DNA of 48,233 nt from Pseudomonadota bacterium (GTDB taxonomy: Bacteria > Verrucomicrobiota > Verrucomicrobiia > Limisphaerales > SXTU01), in assembly GCA_009922615.1 (NCBI GenBank), contig RFVF01000034.1, forward strand, positions 1 through 48,233, given 5' to 3'. Shown here one piece after another: positions 22,658-33,887 of this stretch (position 1 is its first letter; the number at the start of each line of letters is the position of its first letter). The position numbers and the translations under genes were made by a program. The notes below the pieces were generated by a model. That model did no database searches. It worked only from the letters and a program-made list of their open reading frames with translations, and had not been told where the DNA came from.

Positions 22658-25531
22658 TCACACCATTTCCTGCCCGGCGCCGTCGTGGCCTTCGCCGTCG
22701 AGGTCAATGAGGATGTCGCGCGGCTCGGCGCCTTTGCTGGGGCCGACGTAGCCGCGCTCTTCGAGCACGTCCATGATGCGCGCGGCGCGTCCGTAGCCGA
22801 TCTTGAGCCGACGTTGCAGGAGCGAGACGCTCGCTTTTTGCTCGCTGCGGATAACCTCGACGCATTGTTCGATGAGTTCCTCGTCCTCGCCTTCGCCTTC
22901 CTCGGCATCGAAAGGCTGCGCGACGCTGTTCGGCGTCCGTTGCAGAGCGTTGTGGATCTCCATCTCGTAGCTGGGCTTGCCCTGCTTGGCGATGAAGTCC
23001 ACGCACTGGTTGATTTCCTCATCGGTGATCAGCACGCCCTGCGCGCGGATGAGCCGGGCGGAACCGGGCGGCAGATAGAGCATGTCGCCCTTGCCGAGCA
23101 GTTTGTCCGCGCCCATCGCGTCGAGAATGGTGCGCGAGTCAACCTTCTGTGCGACCTGGAAGGCGATGCGGGCCGGGATGTTGGCCTTGATGACGCCGGT
23201 GATGACGTCCACGGACGGGCGTTGCGTGGCGACGATGCAGTGGATGCCCGCCGCCCGAGCCATCTGCGTAATGCGCGCAATGCACATCTCCACGTCGGCG
23301 GGTGCGACGAGCATGAGGTCGGCAAGCTCGTCAATGATGACCACAATGTAACTGAGCTTCTCGGGAATGATGATGTCCTCATCCCGCGGCACGACGATCT
23401 GCTCGTCGATCTGCACCGCAAATCCATCCGCACCGGCTTCGACTTTTTCTTTCTTCGAAGTCAACGGTAGTTCCAGCTCTGGCTGCGGCAGAGGCTTGTC
23501 CTTGGGCCGGTCGTTGAACGACTTGATGTTGCGCACGCCGACGCGCGCAAAGATCTGGTAGCGCTTCTCCATCTCATTGACCACCCAGCGCAAGGCGAGG
23601 ATGACCTTTTTGGGATCCGTGACGACGGGGACGACGAGGTGCGGCAGGGCGTTGTATTGCTGCAACTCAACGACCTTCGGGTCAATCATCACGAAGCGCA
23701 GTTGGTCCGGTGAGAAGCGGTAGAGCAACGAGGCGACGATGGAGTTGATGCAGACAGATTTGCCGGAGCCGGTGCTGCCAGCGATGAGCACGTGCGGCAT
23801 GTCGGCGAGGTCGGCGATGACGGGCGTGCCGTAAACGTCCTTGCCGAGTGCGAGCGGGATACGGGCCTTCGAGTTCTTCCATTCGTCGGACTCGAGCAGG
23901 TCGCGCATGATGACCTTGGTCTTGATGCGGTTCGGCACTTCAATGCCGACGGACGATTTGCCCGGCACGGGCGCGAGGATGTGGATGCGCTCGGCCTTGA
24001 GCGCGGCGGCGATGTTGTTCGAGAGCGCGGTGATTTTTTCCAGCTTCACGCCGGGCGCGGGATGCAGCTCGTAACGCGTGATCGTCGGGCCCTTGGTGAT
24101 ATCGCCCATGGCAACTTCGATGTCGAACTGCGCGAGTGTGTTCCGCATCAACTGCGCGTTGGCCATCAGGTCTTCCTTGGACTCCGTGGGTTTCACGGTC
24201 AGGTCAGGATGCTGAAGGAAGTCGAGTGGCGGCAGTTGATAATTCCCGATCAACGGCACGCTCGCGACCGTCATTGGCTTGGGCTTCTTCGGCTGTGGCT
24301 TCGGGCGCGGGCGGGGGGCGTTTCCGCTGTTGTCGAAGACCGTCGGCAGCGCCTCAGCGGGCTTGATCGCCGGCTCGGCGGGTTTCGGCTCCTCAGCCAC
24401 GGCGGCAGCCAAAGCGTCGGCCACGTGAACCAGTGGTTCGCCGGGAGCAACAGGCTCCGGAACGGGCGCCTTTTCCGGCTCAACCGGCCGTTCAGGTTTG
24501 GCTGGCTTTTCCTTGTCGGCCTTCTTCGCCAGCGCGCTGTCCTTGCCAAGAATGTCCACCGTGGTGGCGGCGGCAACCTCCTCCGCCTTGATGATGATGG
24601 CATCTTGAGCGGGCTTGGCGGCCTCGCCGGGACTCCAGTCCTCAGCGGGCGGTTCAGCAGCCGGCTTGTCTTTCCGTTTCGACTTCGCAGCGAGGTCGGC
24701 GGGTTTGGCCTGTGGCACGCTAAGGTCGCGAATGAGCGGGGTGGGAATGGGCTTCCCGTCCGCGCCAATTTCCAGACCGGGCTTCTCGGCGGGTTTCTCC
24801 ACGGCGGCAACCGGCTCGCTGGCTTTGGCGGCCTTGGCTTTGCTGGTGCGTTCCACCTCGTCCTGCAGACGCTTGGCCTCCTTCTCCAATTCCTTCGCGC
24901 GCTTTTCGAGCGCCAGTTCCTCCGCCGTTGCCCCAGCGTTGGCGGGCGTGACGGCTTCGCCGCGCTGAAATAATCCACGCGCCCAGTCGAGCAAGGTGAA
25001 GTTCGTGAGATAAAGCAGCCCGATGAGGTAGAGCCCGAGATAGGCGAACGTCGCGCCGGTGGTCGCGATGTAATGCTTGAACAGGTATTGGTTCAGCCAC
25101 AAGCCAAGCCAGCCGCCCGCGTGGCCGGAGTTGATCGCTCGAACAATGCGATCGAAGGGGCCGGGAAACAAATCGAAAAGCCCGACGAGGCACAGCAGGA
25201 GGACGATGCACCACGGCCACCGCCGACGCAGGTGTTGCAGCAACTCGACAAACGGAACCAGCCCGATCAACACCAGCAGCGGCGGTAGCAGATACGCCGC
25301 CGCGCCAAAAGCTACGAACGTGAGGTGCGCGAGCTTTGCGCCAACGCGGCCGATGAGGTTGTGGATCTCGACGTTCGGATCGGCCGTGTTGAAACCGATG
25401 TCATTCTTGTCGAAGGAGAACTGCGCCAGCAGCAGCAACACGGCCCCGACCAGCAACACCAAACCGAGAACGCCCCCCTCACCGCGTGGTTGCGGTTGTT
25501 CCTTCTCTTCCGAGTTGTCCTTACGAGCCAC
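22658..25531 (-). CDS. ftsK: FtsK/SpoIIIE family DNA translocase
   Basis: A 957-residue septal DNA pump for chromosome segregation and dimer resolution. GTG start at 25531. The N-terminus has four membrane helices (for example GVLGLVLLVGAVLLLLAQF and LPPLLVLIGLVPFV). An Ala/Pro/Lys-rich linker follows (about 190-430), then the motor. Walker A is GSTGSGKS (about 584-591) and Walker B is VVIIDELADLM (about 725). The C-terminal winged-helix gamma domain (SVSLLQRRLKIGYGRAARIM) reads KOPS-like polar sequences. The linker frame has strong opposite-strand shadows because of its composition. It is followed by the thioredoxin-tag unit after a 93-base gap. Confidence 0.96.
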   Translation of the reverse strand: MARKDNSEEKEQPQPRGEGGVLGLVLLVGAVLLLLAQFSFDKNDIGFNTADPNVEIHNLIGRVGAKLAHLTFVAFGAAAYLLPPLLVLIGLVPFVELLQHLRRRWPWCIVLLLCLVGLFDLFPGPFDRIVRAINSGHAGGWLGLWLNQYLFKHYIATTGATFAYLGLYLIGLLYLTNFTLLDWARGLFQRGEAVTPANAGATAEELALEKRAKELEKEAKRLQDEVERTSKAKAAKASEPVAAVEKPAEKPGLEIGADGKPIPTPLIRDLSVPQAKPADLAAKSKRKDKPAAEPPAEDWSPGEAAKPAQDAIIIKAEEVAAATTVDILGKDSALAKKADKEKPAKPERPVEPEKAPVPEPVAPGEPLVHVADALAAAVAEEPKPAEPAIKPAEALPTVFDNSGNAPRPRPKPQPKKPKPMTVASVPLIGNYQLPPLDFLQHPDLTVKPTESKEDLMANAQLMRNTLAQFDIEVAMGDITKGPTITRYELHPAPGVKLEKITALSNNIAAALKAERIHILAPVPGKSSVGIEVPNRIKTKVIMRDLLESDEWKNSKARIPLALGKDVYGTPVIADLADMPHVLIAGSTGSGKSVCINSIVASLLYRFSPDQLRFVMIDPKVVELQQYNALPHLVVPVVTDPKKVILALRWVVNEMEKRYQIFARVGVRNIKSFNDRPKDKPLPQPELELPLTSKKEKVEAGADGFAVQIDEQIVVPRDEDIIIPEKLSYIVVIIDELADLMLVAPADVEMCIARITQMARAAGIHCIVATQRPSVDVITGVIKANIPARIAFQVAQKVDSRTILDAMGADKLLGKGDMLYLPPGSARLIRAQGVLITDEEINQCVDFIAKQGKPSYEMEIHNALQRTPNSVAQPFDAEEGEGEDEELIEQCVEVIRSEQKASVSLLQRRLKIGYGRAARIMDVLEERGYVGPSKGAEPRDILIDLDGEGHDGAGQEMV

Positions 25532-25565
25532 GCGCAGAGACTAGGTGAAGGAGGTTAAAAATGAG

Positions 25566-25581
25566 AATGTAAAAAGCGGCT

Positions 25582-25590
<9 letters not shown>
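25566..25590 (-). terminator. Weak intrinsic terminator at the end of arsS
   Basis: On the minus strand GCGG-ATTGAAG-CCGC is followed by TTTTTA. The stem has only four GC pairs and overlaps the last arsS codons. It resembles a terminator or a worn palindromic repeat. Confidence 0.35.
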
Positions 25591-26535
<945 letters not shown>

Positions 26536-26556
26536 AGCGCGTCCAAGAGCGGCCGC

Positions 26557-28083
26557 TCACAGCACCTTCATCACGATCACCGTCACGTCGTCCTGCTGCT
26601 CAAGGCCTTTGGAGAACTCGCGCACGGCGAGGTAGAGGGCGTCCACAATTTTCGCCGCGGGTTGGTCGCGGCTTGCTCGCACCACCGCCAGCATTCGGTC
26701 CGTGCCGAACATTTCCTCGCCCGGGCCCATGGCCTCCTCGATGCCGTCGGTGAGCAACAGAACTATTTCCCCCGGTTGCAACGCGATGGGAGTCACACTG
26801 CGATATTCGGTTGTGGCCCGGATGCCCAGCGGAACTCCGGTGCGCCGCAATTCCATTCGCACGCTGCCATCCGGCGCGAGGAGAAAGCCCGGCGGATGCC
26901 CGGCGCTCACGTAGGTCAGCAGCCGTTGCGCGGCATCCAGCCGACCGAGGAGCAGCGTCACAAACCGCTCCGAGCCGATGTCCTCGGCGAGCGCAATGTT
27001 CGTGCGCGTGAGCACTTCGCCAGAGTCGGCACGGTTGAGCGCGGCGATGCGCACGTAGGCACGTGTCTCGGCCATGAGCAACGCGGGGCCGATGCCGTGC
27101 CCGGTCACATCGCCCACCACGAGGCCTAGGCCATTGTCCGCCATCGGGATGAAATCGAAGTAATCGCCGCCCGCCGCCGCCGCCGGGAAACTCGCGCCCG
27201 CGATGTCGAAGCCGGGCAACTGCGGCGGCGCTTTCGGGAACAAATGCTGCTGAATCTCGCGCGCGACGCGGAACTGCTCGGCGTGCTCGAGCAGTTCACG
27301 CCGGTTGCGCTCGCGTTCGGTAATGTCGCGGATGAAGGCGACAAAGAGTCGTTTCCCGCCGAGCTCGATGTCATTGAACGCCAGTTCAAGCAGGACTTCC
27401 GAGCCGTCTTTTTTCAAGCCGGCGGTTTCGAGCGTGCGACGCTGCGCAGTGGTGACGATGTGGCCGGGCTTTTGAAACGTGGTGTCCGAAGTAGCACGCA
27501 GCTTCTCCGGCAGCAGCATCGAAAAGTTTTTCCCGACCAGCTCGGTCGGAGCGTAGCCGAAGATGCCCTGCACGGCCGGGTTGGCGAAGAGGATGTCGCT
27601 CTTGGTATCCATCAGCAGGATGGCATCGGTGGCGGTTTCCCACAGGAGGCGGTAGCGCTGCTCGCTCTCGCGCACCTCGGCCTCGGCCTTGTGGCGGGCC
27701 TTGCGAACGGCAGCGTCGCGCAACTCGCGCTCCACGGCGGGCACGAGGCGCGCGAGGTTGCCCTTCATCAAGTAGTCGTTCGCGCCGGACTTCATGGCCG
27801 CAACCGCAATGTCCTCACCGATGCCGCCGGAGACGATGATGAAGGGAAGATCGAGTTTCGTGGCCTGAAGCAATTGCAGCGCGAGGGTGGCGTTGAATCC
27901 GGGGAGGTTGTAATCGGACAGAACAAGGTCCCATTCCTTGTTCGTGAGTGCTGCGGCCATGGCGTCGGCCGTCTGGACGCGCTCGTAGCTCGTGGCGTAG
28001 CCGCCGCGTTCCAGCAGCCGGACAAGCATCTTGGCGTCAAACTCGGAGTCTTCGACTACGAGAACGCGCAAGGGCTGTTTCAT
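26557..28083 (-). CDS. Response regulator with PAS and PP2C-type (RsbU/SpoIIE-like) phosphatase domains
   Basis: 508 residues. The receiver domain (1-125) has the acidic pair VVEDSE and the phospho-acceptor Asp in VLSDYNLPG. A PAS sensor follows (about 140-262; YRLLWETATDAILLMDTKSD), and then a short coiled coil (RREIQQHLFP-like). The PP2C phosphatase is last (about 290-508), with metal-binding GGDYFDF, GDVTGHGIGPAL, TDGIEEAMG and QQDDVTV all present. By family knowledge it dephosphorylates an anti-anti-sigma factor or acts in a similar partner-switching pathway in response to phosphorylation. No anti-sigma gene is nearby. Confidence 0.93.
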   Translation of the reverse strand: MKQPLRVLVVEDSEFDAKMLVRLLERGGYATSYERVQTADAMAAALTNKEWDLVLSDYNLPGFNATLALQLLQATKLDLPFIIVSGGIGEDIAVAAMKSGANDYLMKGNLARLVPAVERELRDAAVRKARHKAEAEVRESEQRYRLLWETATDAILLMDTKSDILFANPAVQGIFGYAPTELVGKNFSMLLPEKLRATSDTTFQKPGHIVTTAQRRTLETAGLKKDGSEVLLELAFNDIELGGKRLFVAFIRDITERERNRRELLEHAEQFRVAREIQQHLFPKAPPQLPGFDIAGASFPAAAAGGDYFDFIPMADNGLGLVVGDVTGHGIGPALLMAETRAYVRIAALNRADSGEVLTRTNIALAEDIGSERFVTLLLGRLDAAQRLLTYVSAGHPPGFLLAPDGSVRMELRRTGVPLGIRATTEYRSVTPIALQPGEIVLLLTDGIEEAMGPGEEMFGTDRMLAVVRASRDQPAAKIVDALYLAVREFSKGLEQQDDVTVIVMKVL

Positions 28084-28103
28084 GACGGCAGCTTAGAAAA
28101 AAC

Positions 28104-28907
28104 TCAGACGCCTAACAACTCCCGCGCTTTGGCCGCGAGATCGGCCTCACGCATGAGCGACTCGCCGACGAGAATGGCGCCGGCTCCGGCGCGTTTTAGC
28201 CGCAGCACATCTGCGCGCGTGTGGATGCCGCTCTCGGCCACGAGCAGCGCGGCGTGATTTGTGGCAGGACCGGAAAAGAGCCGCGTCGCAATGCGCTCCG
28301 TCGTGGCCATATCCACGGTGAAGGATTTCAAGTCCCGATTGTTCACACCGATGAGTTGCGCGCCGGCGTCCAGTGCACGTGCCAACTCGCGTTCGTCATG
28401 CACTTCCACCAGCGCGGCCAGGCCGGCCTCGGTGGCAAGTTGGTGGAACTCGCGGAGCTGGCGGTCATCGAGGATGGCAACGATGAGCAAGATGGCATCC
28501 GCGCCCCACTGCACAGCCTCGCGGATTTGCCGGGCATCGATAATGAAGTCCTTGCGCAGCAACGGCAGGTCCACTGCGGCGCGGATGGCGGCGAGGTAAT
28601 CCAGCGAACCTTGGAAGAACTTCTCGTCGGTGAGCACCGAGAGACAGCTCGCACCGGCGGCCTGATATTCCAACGCGATCTTCACCGGATCGAAGTCCGC
28701 GCGGATGATGCCCTTGGACGGCGAGGCTTTCTTCACCTCGGCGATCAGCGCCACGTCGCCACACCGGGGCTGACGTAGTGCGCCGAAGAAATCGCGCAGC
28801 CCGCGCTGCTTCAGCGCAGCGCACAACTCAGCAGCCGTCACCGGCTCGCTTGGGAGCTTGGCGATCTCCAGCCGCTTCTGAGCGACGATGGTGTCGAGGA
28901 TGGACAA
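28104..28907 (-). CDS. trpC: Indole-3-glycerol phosphate synthase
   Basis: TrpC closes the indole ring in tryptophan synthesis. 267 residues, complete TIM barrel: ALIAEVKKASPSKGIIR (about 53-69) with the catalytic Lys, then LRKDFIID, LVEVHDERELARAL, IGVNNRDLKSF, and LVAESGIHTRADVLRL. The start appears to be TTG at 28907, since no ATG or GTG lies just upstream in frame. It is not in a trp operon here: it follows prfB, separated by a heptamer inverted repeat that could end or attenuate read-through. Confidence 0.95.
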   Translation of the reverse strand: MSILDTIVAQKRLEIAKLPSEPVTAAELCAALKQRGLRDFFGALRQPRCGDVALIAEVKKASPSKGIIRADFDPVKIALEYQAAGASCLSVLTDEKFFQGSLDYLAAIRAAVDLPLLRKDFIIDARQIREAVQWGADAILLIVAILDDRQLREFHQLATEAGLAALVEVHDERELARALDAGAQLIGVNNRDLKSFTVDMATTERIATRLFSGPATNHAALLVAESGIHTRADVLRLKRAGAGAILVGESLMREADLAAKARELLGV

Positions 28908-28915
28908 AGTAATTC

Positions 28916-28990
28916 GTGTTTAGTGATTAGTAGCGAAGGGGTGCATCGGGTGCCAAGAGCAGACTAATAACTAATCACTACTTACTGCCC
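28916..28990. repeat. Inverted pair of GTGATTA-type heptamer arrays between prfB and trpC
   Basis: Left: GTGTTTA, GTGATTA, GTAGCGA from 28916. Right: ACTAATA, ACTAATC, ACTACTT, ACTGCCC (28963-28990). TAGTGATTAGT (28921-28931) and ACTAATCACTA (28970-28980) form a perfect 11-bp stem. The pair fills the gap and reaches the prfB stop codon. A related pair lies at 47418-47489. Confidence 0.75.
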
Positions 28991-30133
28991 TATTCCTCCT
29001 CATCCTTCACGCCCTGCATCCGCTTGGCGGGACAGCCAGCGCGGAGCCAGCCGTTTACGAAGTCGTCCAAGGCACCGTCCATGACGGCCTGCACGTTGCT
29101 GGTCTGCACGCCGGTGCGGAGATCTTTCACCATGCGGTAGGGCTGGAAGACGTAGCTGCGAATCTGCTGGCCGAAGCCAATCGCGCCCTTCTCGCCGTAG
29201 AAGCGTTCCATCTCGGACTTCTGCTGGTCCTCGCGCAACGCGTAGAGCTTGGCCAGCAGCATCTTCATACAGGTGGCGCGGTTCTGGTGCTGCGAGCGCT
29301 GGCCCTGCGATGCGACGATGATGCCCGTGGGCACGTGCGTGATGCGGACGGCGGTCTCGACCTTGTTCACGTTCTGGCCGCCCTTGCCGCCGGAGCGGAA
29401 GGTGTCCGTCTGGAGGTCGATGGGATTGATGACGATCTCACCCGCTTCCTCGATCTCCGCGATAACGTCCACACTGGCGAAGCTCGTGTGGCGGCGTTGA
29501 TTCGAGTCGAAAGGCGAAATGCGCACTAGGCGATGCACGCCGCGCTCGGCCTTGGCGAAGCCGTAGGCGTTCTCGCCCTCGATGGTCATGGTGGCGCTCT
29601 TGATGCCCGCCACGTCGCCTTGAAGGATGTCGGTGACCTCGGCCTTCCAGCCGCGCACCTCCGCCCAGCGCTGATACATGCGCAGGAGCATGTTCGCCCA
29701 GTCCTGCGCCTCGGTACCGCCGGCACCGGCGTTGATGCTGAGGATGCAGCCGTTTTTATCGTGCGGCCCTTTGAGGAGGAAACGCAGTTCGAGCGCATCC
29801 AGGTCGGCGGCGAACTTTGCGACGTCGCGCGTGAGTTCGGCGAGCACGGCGGACTGGGCCTCGGGCGGTTCGGCCTCGCCCAGTTCCACCATCATCCGGA
29901 AATCTTCGAGCTGCTTCTCGGCGGCGACCAACGGGTCCACCTTCTTGCGGAGGGCATTGGCCTCGTCGATGGACTTCTGCGCCTGCTCGCGGTTGTTCCA
30001 AAAATCATCCTGCGACATCACGGAGTCTAGCTCCGCGATGCGCTTCTGCGCGCCCGGCAAGTCAAAGAAACCTCCGCAACTGGGCGAGTTTCTCGGCTGT
30101 GGCTACCAACTGGGCTTTGACCGCGTCGAACAT
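28990..30133 (-). CDS. prfB: Peptide chain release factor 2 with programmed +1 frameshift
   Basis: RF2 ends translation at UGA and UAA. It starts at ATG 30133 ([20 protein letters not shown]). After 23 codons it meets an in-frame TGA (30062-30064) in the classical slippery context CTT-TGA-C, with an AGG Shine-Dalgarno-like triplet just before it. A +1 shift to GAC (30061-30063) joins the main frame, giving 380 residues; the coding parts are 30065-30133 and 28990-30063. The main frame has RTSxxR/SPF ([10 protein letters not shown]) for UGA recognition and GGKGGQN, with GGQ near residue 253 for peptide release. Calling the TTG at 30060 as the start would lose the N-terminus and the autoregulation. 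Confidence 0.96.
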
Positions 30134-30279
30134 GGGACCGGAATCTACGGGGAATCAGCGGCTTGCCCAGCAGAAATTCCCGCGCGTTGCGCTGCTCGTG
30201 GCATTGGCCTCTCGACTCGGAGTTACTCGCGGAATCCAAACCCGCAACTGGTAACCAACCGCTCTCGCAGGATAACTCC

Positions 30280-30287
30280 CTTGCCAC
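30280..30287 (+). promoter_or_regulatory. Half-site CTTGCCAC upstream of the pseudopilin
   Basis: An exact copy of the octamer that occurs as inverted repeats in the kinase/efflux intergenic region (33621-33628, and its complement at 33681-33688). Here it lies about 48 bases before the sigma-54-like promoter at 30335. Only one half-site is visible. Confidence 0.35.
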
Positions 30288-30334
30288 TGTTCGGGAAATC
30301 CCCGACCGAACGCCCAGTTTCGCAGAAAGCTACA

Positions 30335-30350
30335 TGGCATGGCCACTGCT
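30335..30350 (+). promoter_or_regulatory. Candidate sigma-54 (-24/-12) promoter of the pseudopilin gene
   Basis: TGGCATG-N4-CTGCT. The GG and GC dinucleotides are exactly 10 bases apart, and 10 of 12 consensus positions fit. The predicted transcription start near 30361 leaves a leader of about 60 bases to the ATG at 30424. The rest of the 290-base gap (30134-30423) shows no gene. Confidence 0.5.
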
Positions 30351-30423
30351 AAGATCCCGATCGCGGTAAGCAATTAACTCGGTCGCCCTAGATTCAACCT
30401 TCCTCACATAAACTAGGCTCCCT

Positions 30424-30786
30424 ATGAAAACTCCCACTCGCCGTGCCGGCTTCACCCTCGTGGAAATCATGATCGTGGTCGCCATTATCGGGCTGCTCGC
30501 GGCCATCGCCATTCCGAACTTTGTGAAGGCGCGCGCGACCGCGCAAAAGAACGCGTGCATCGCCAATCTGAAACAAGTGGATGGCGCGATCCAGCAGTGG
30601 GCTTTGGAAAACAAGAAGCAAGCCACGGACACCTACGCGTTCACGGACACGACGTTGCTGGCTTACTTGAAAGGCTCGGCGCTGCCCGGCGGCGGCGTCT
30701 GTCCTGGTGGTGGCACCTACACCGAGGGGGCCAGTGTTTCCGCCACGCCAACGTGCTCCCTCTCTGGCAGCGGTCACACCTTGTAG
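30424..30786 (+). CDS. Type IV pilin-like/pseudopilin protein
   Basis: 120 residues with a class III signal. A short basic leader (MKTPTRRAG) is cleaved before FTLVEIMIVVAIIGLLAAIA; Glu at mature position 5 is present. An amphipathic helix follows (FVKARATAQKNACIANLKQVDGAI in part), then a short C-terminal domain with a Cys pair (GVCPGG and PTCSLS) that could form the pilin disulphide. By family it would be a subunit of a type II secretion pseudopilus or type IV pilus. It is convergent with the NtrC-type regulator gene three bases away and has a sigma-54-like promoter. Confidence 0.88.
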   Translation: MKTPTRRAGFTLVEIMIVVAIIGLLAAIAIPNFVKARATAQKNACIANLKQVDGAIQQWALENKKQATDTYAFTDTTLLAYLKGSALPGGGVCPGGGTYTEGASVSATPTCSLSGSGHTL

Positions 30787-30789
30787 CCT

Positions 30790-32210
<1,421 letters not shown>

Positions 32211-32214
<4 letters not shown>

Positions 32215-33572
32215 GAGGAGGGAGAAGCCGCAGGCAGCACGATGCCGAACACCGTGCCGTGGTTCAATCGGGTCTGATATTGCAGTGACCCACCGTGCTT
32301 TTCGACGATGCGTGCGGCAATGGCCAAGCCCAAGCCGGTGCCGGTTTCCTTGGTGCTGAAGAAGGGATCGAACAGGCGCTTTTGCACGTCCAGCGGAATC
32401 CCCTTGCCGGAATCGGCCACTTCCAAAATCACGGTGGGCACCGCTCCATGCGGCGTGGGCCGCGTGCCGGCGCGGGCCTGGAGGGTGATCACGCTCCCCG
32501 TGCCCGAAGCATCCGCCGCGTTTTGCGTGAGGTTGATGAGCACTTGTTTGATCTGCTGCGGATCGACGCGCACGTGCAGCCCGGGCCCTGCATTCAACAG
32601 CCGCAATTCAACGCCGCGCTGGGCCAGTGCTGGGGCCAGGAGATCGCGCGTGTCGCGCAGCGGTTGCTCGGCGGGGATGACGCCGAAGTCCGGATCGGAA
32701 GGCCGCGCAAAGGTGAGAAAATCCTTCACGATCCGTTCGAGCCGGCTGATTTCCTGGCTGATCATGTCCGCATCCACTCGCTCGGGTGAATTGGGTTTCA
32801 GATGCCGGGACTGCGTGTAAAGCCGGGCTTTGATGGCGGTGAGTGGGTTGCGAATCTCATGCGCCACGCCGGCCGCAAGTAATCCGAGCGAGGCCAGCTT
32901 CTCCTGTCGTTCGATGGTAGCCTGGCTTTCGAGCAGCTTCACCTGAAGAGGCGCGATGAGCGCTCGATAGACGAGCCGGGCCGCCCAAATGCCCAATGCC
33001 AGCAACGAAAAAAACGCCGCGACAAAAAACCAGCGCAGCCATTCCAGCGTGCGCTGAGATTCCGCGATGAACAGTTCGAGCGACTCGCGGTGCGCCTTGA
33101 CCAGTTCGTAGCCCAGCGCGTTGAGCCGGGCCGATTCCTGTTCCACCCGCGCAAGGCTCGCGCCGGGGCTGGGCGGCTTCAGATCAAGCTGCGTCAGAAG
33201 ATTCGTGGCCGCGTTGAAGTAATCATCGTAGCCGGCATTGATCTGGTCCAGCAGGCGCCCCTCGCGCATGGAAGTCAGCGTCGGCCGCTGGAGATCGATC
33301 CACTGGTCGATGCGCTTCCATTCCTGCAAGAACTGCTCGCGGTCACCGGACTCGTGGTGGCGTTCGTAGCGGTGAAGCAGGGAGTCGAGAAGTTGCAGAT
33401 TGGCGCGAAACTGGTCGGCGGTCTGGAAGCTCTCCATCTGCTCGCGCGAGAGCCGCTCCCCCAAGCTCGCGACGTGCCGCCAGGTGAATTGCGCCGCCCA
33501 GCCAATAAACCCGAGCAGCAGCGCCACGGTGGCGGCCAACGCGACGATGCGAGGTTTCAGGCTCAGGTTCAT
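32211..33572 (-). CDS. Membrane sensor histidine kinase
   Basis: 453 residues from ATG 33572; the frame runs to 33665, but that part covers promoter-like sequence. It has an N-terminal membrane helix (VALAATVALLLGFIGWAA), a periplasmic helical-bundle sensor of about 150 residues, and a second helix (WFFVAAFFSLLALGIW). The HisKA box is GVAHEIRNPLTAIK. The HATPase domain follows with LTQNAADA, DSGKGIPLD and GTGLGLAIA. The layout is like ZraS/NtrB-type kinases that partner NtrC-family regulators. Metal or envelope stress would fit the divergent metal-efflux operon, but the sensor gives no visible metal-binding cluster. Confidence 0.93.
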
Positions 33573-33590
33573 GCGGGCGTCGCCGACTGC

Positions 33591-33606
33591 CGCGAATCTC
33601 GTGCCA
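33591..33606 (-). promoter_or_regulatory. Sigma-54-like element facing the kinase-regulator genes
   Basis: On the minus strand TGGCACG-N4-TCGCG, with a GG-N10-GC spacing. The predicted start would be only about 8 bases before the kinase ATG at 33572, so it may be weak or the start annotation may be off. Confidence 0.35.
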
Positions 33607-33611
33607 AAGAG

Positions 33612-33699
33612 GTGGAGGGTCTTGCCACGCAGCCAGACTAGCACAACCGGCTGGCGCGCTGCCATCCCGGCTCCGGCCGAGTGGCAAGTTTCTTACCAC
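33612..33699. promoter_or_regulatory. Paired inverted-repeat operators (candidate upstream activating sites)
   Basis: Site 1 is GTGGCAAGTTTCTTACCAC (33681-33699), two 8-base arms with one mismatch. Site 2 is GTGGAGGGTCTTGCCAC (33612-33628), with one good arm (CTTGCCAC) and one poor arm. Their centres are about 70 bases apart, and both lie between the two divergent sigma-54-like promoters, as expected for an NtrC-type activator. Confidence 0.5.
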
Positions 33700-33794
33700 G
33701 ACAGGCCAGTAACTAGTCAACGCGCCAACCGCAAACCGGTTCTCGACGTGTTTTCTTCGGCGTGAATCCGCATTTTTTCCGCCGGCTGGCCGGC

Positions 33795-33810
33795 TGGCAC
33801 GACCATCGCT
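33795..33810 (+). promoter_or_regulatory. Candidate sigma-54 (-24/-12) promoter of the efflux operon
   Basis: TGGCACG-N4-TCGCT: GG and GC are exactly 10 bases apart and 11 of 12 consensus positions fit. Transcription would start near 33821, which argues against the ATG at 33822 and for the one at 33888. Confidence 0.6.
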
Positions 33811-33887
33811 AACAGACCGGCATGGCAACCGCACCCATGCACCAACTGGCCTCCGCTCGCGCGCTCACGCGGGCGGTCGCCAGACCA

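Noticed and set aside
28990..30060. prfB called as an ORF starting at TTG 30060
   Set aside because: The upstream ATG at 30133 and the CTT-TGA-C frameshift site explain the N-terminus better.
33682..33696. TGGCAAG-N4-TTAC as another sigma-54 promoter
   Set aside because: It lacks the essential GC at -12 and is better explained as one arm of the inverted-repeat operator.
33822..33887. N-terminal 22 residues of the longest TolC-like frame
   Set aside because: They precede a complete signal peptide and coincide with the predicted sigma-54 transcription start.
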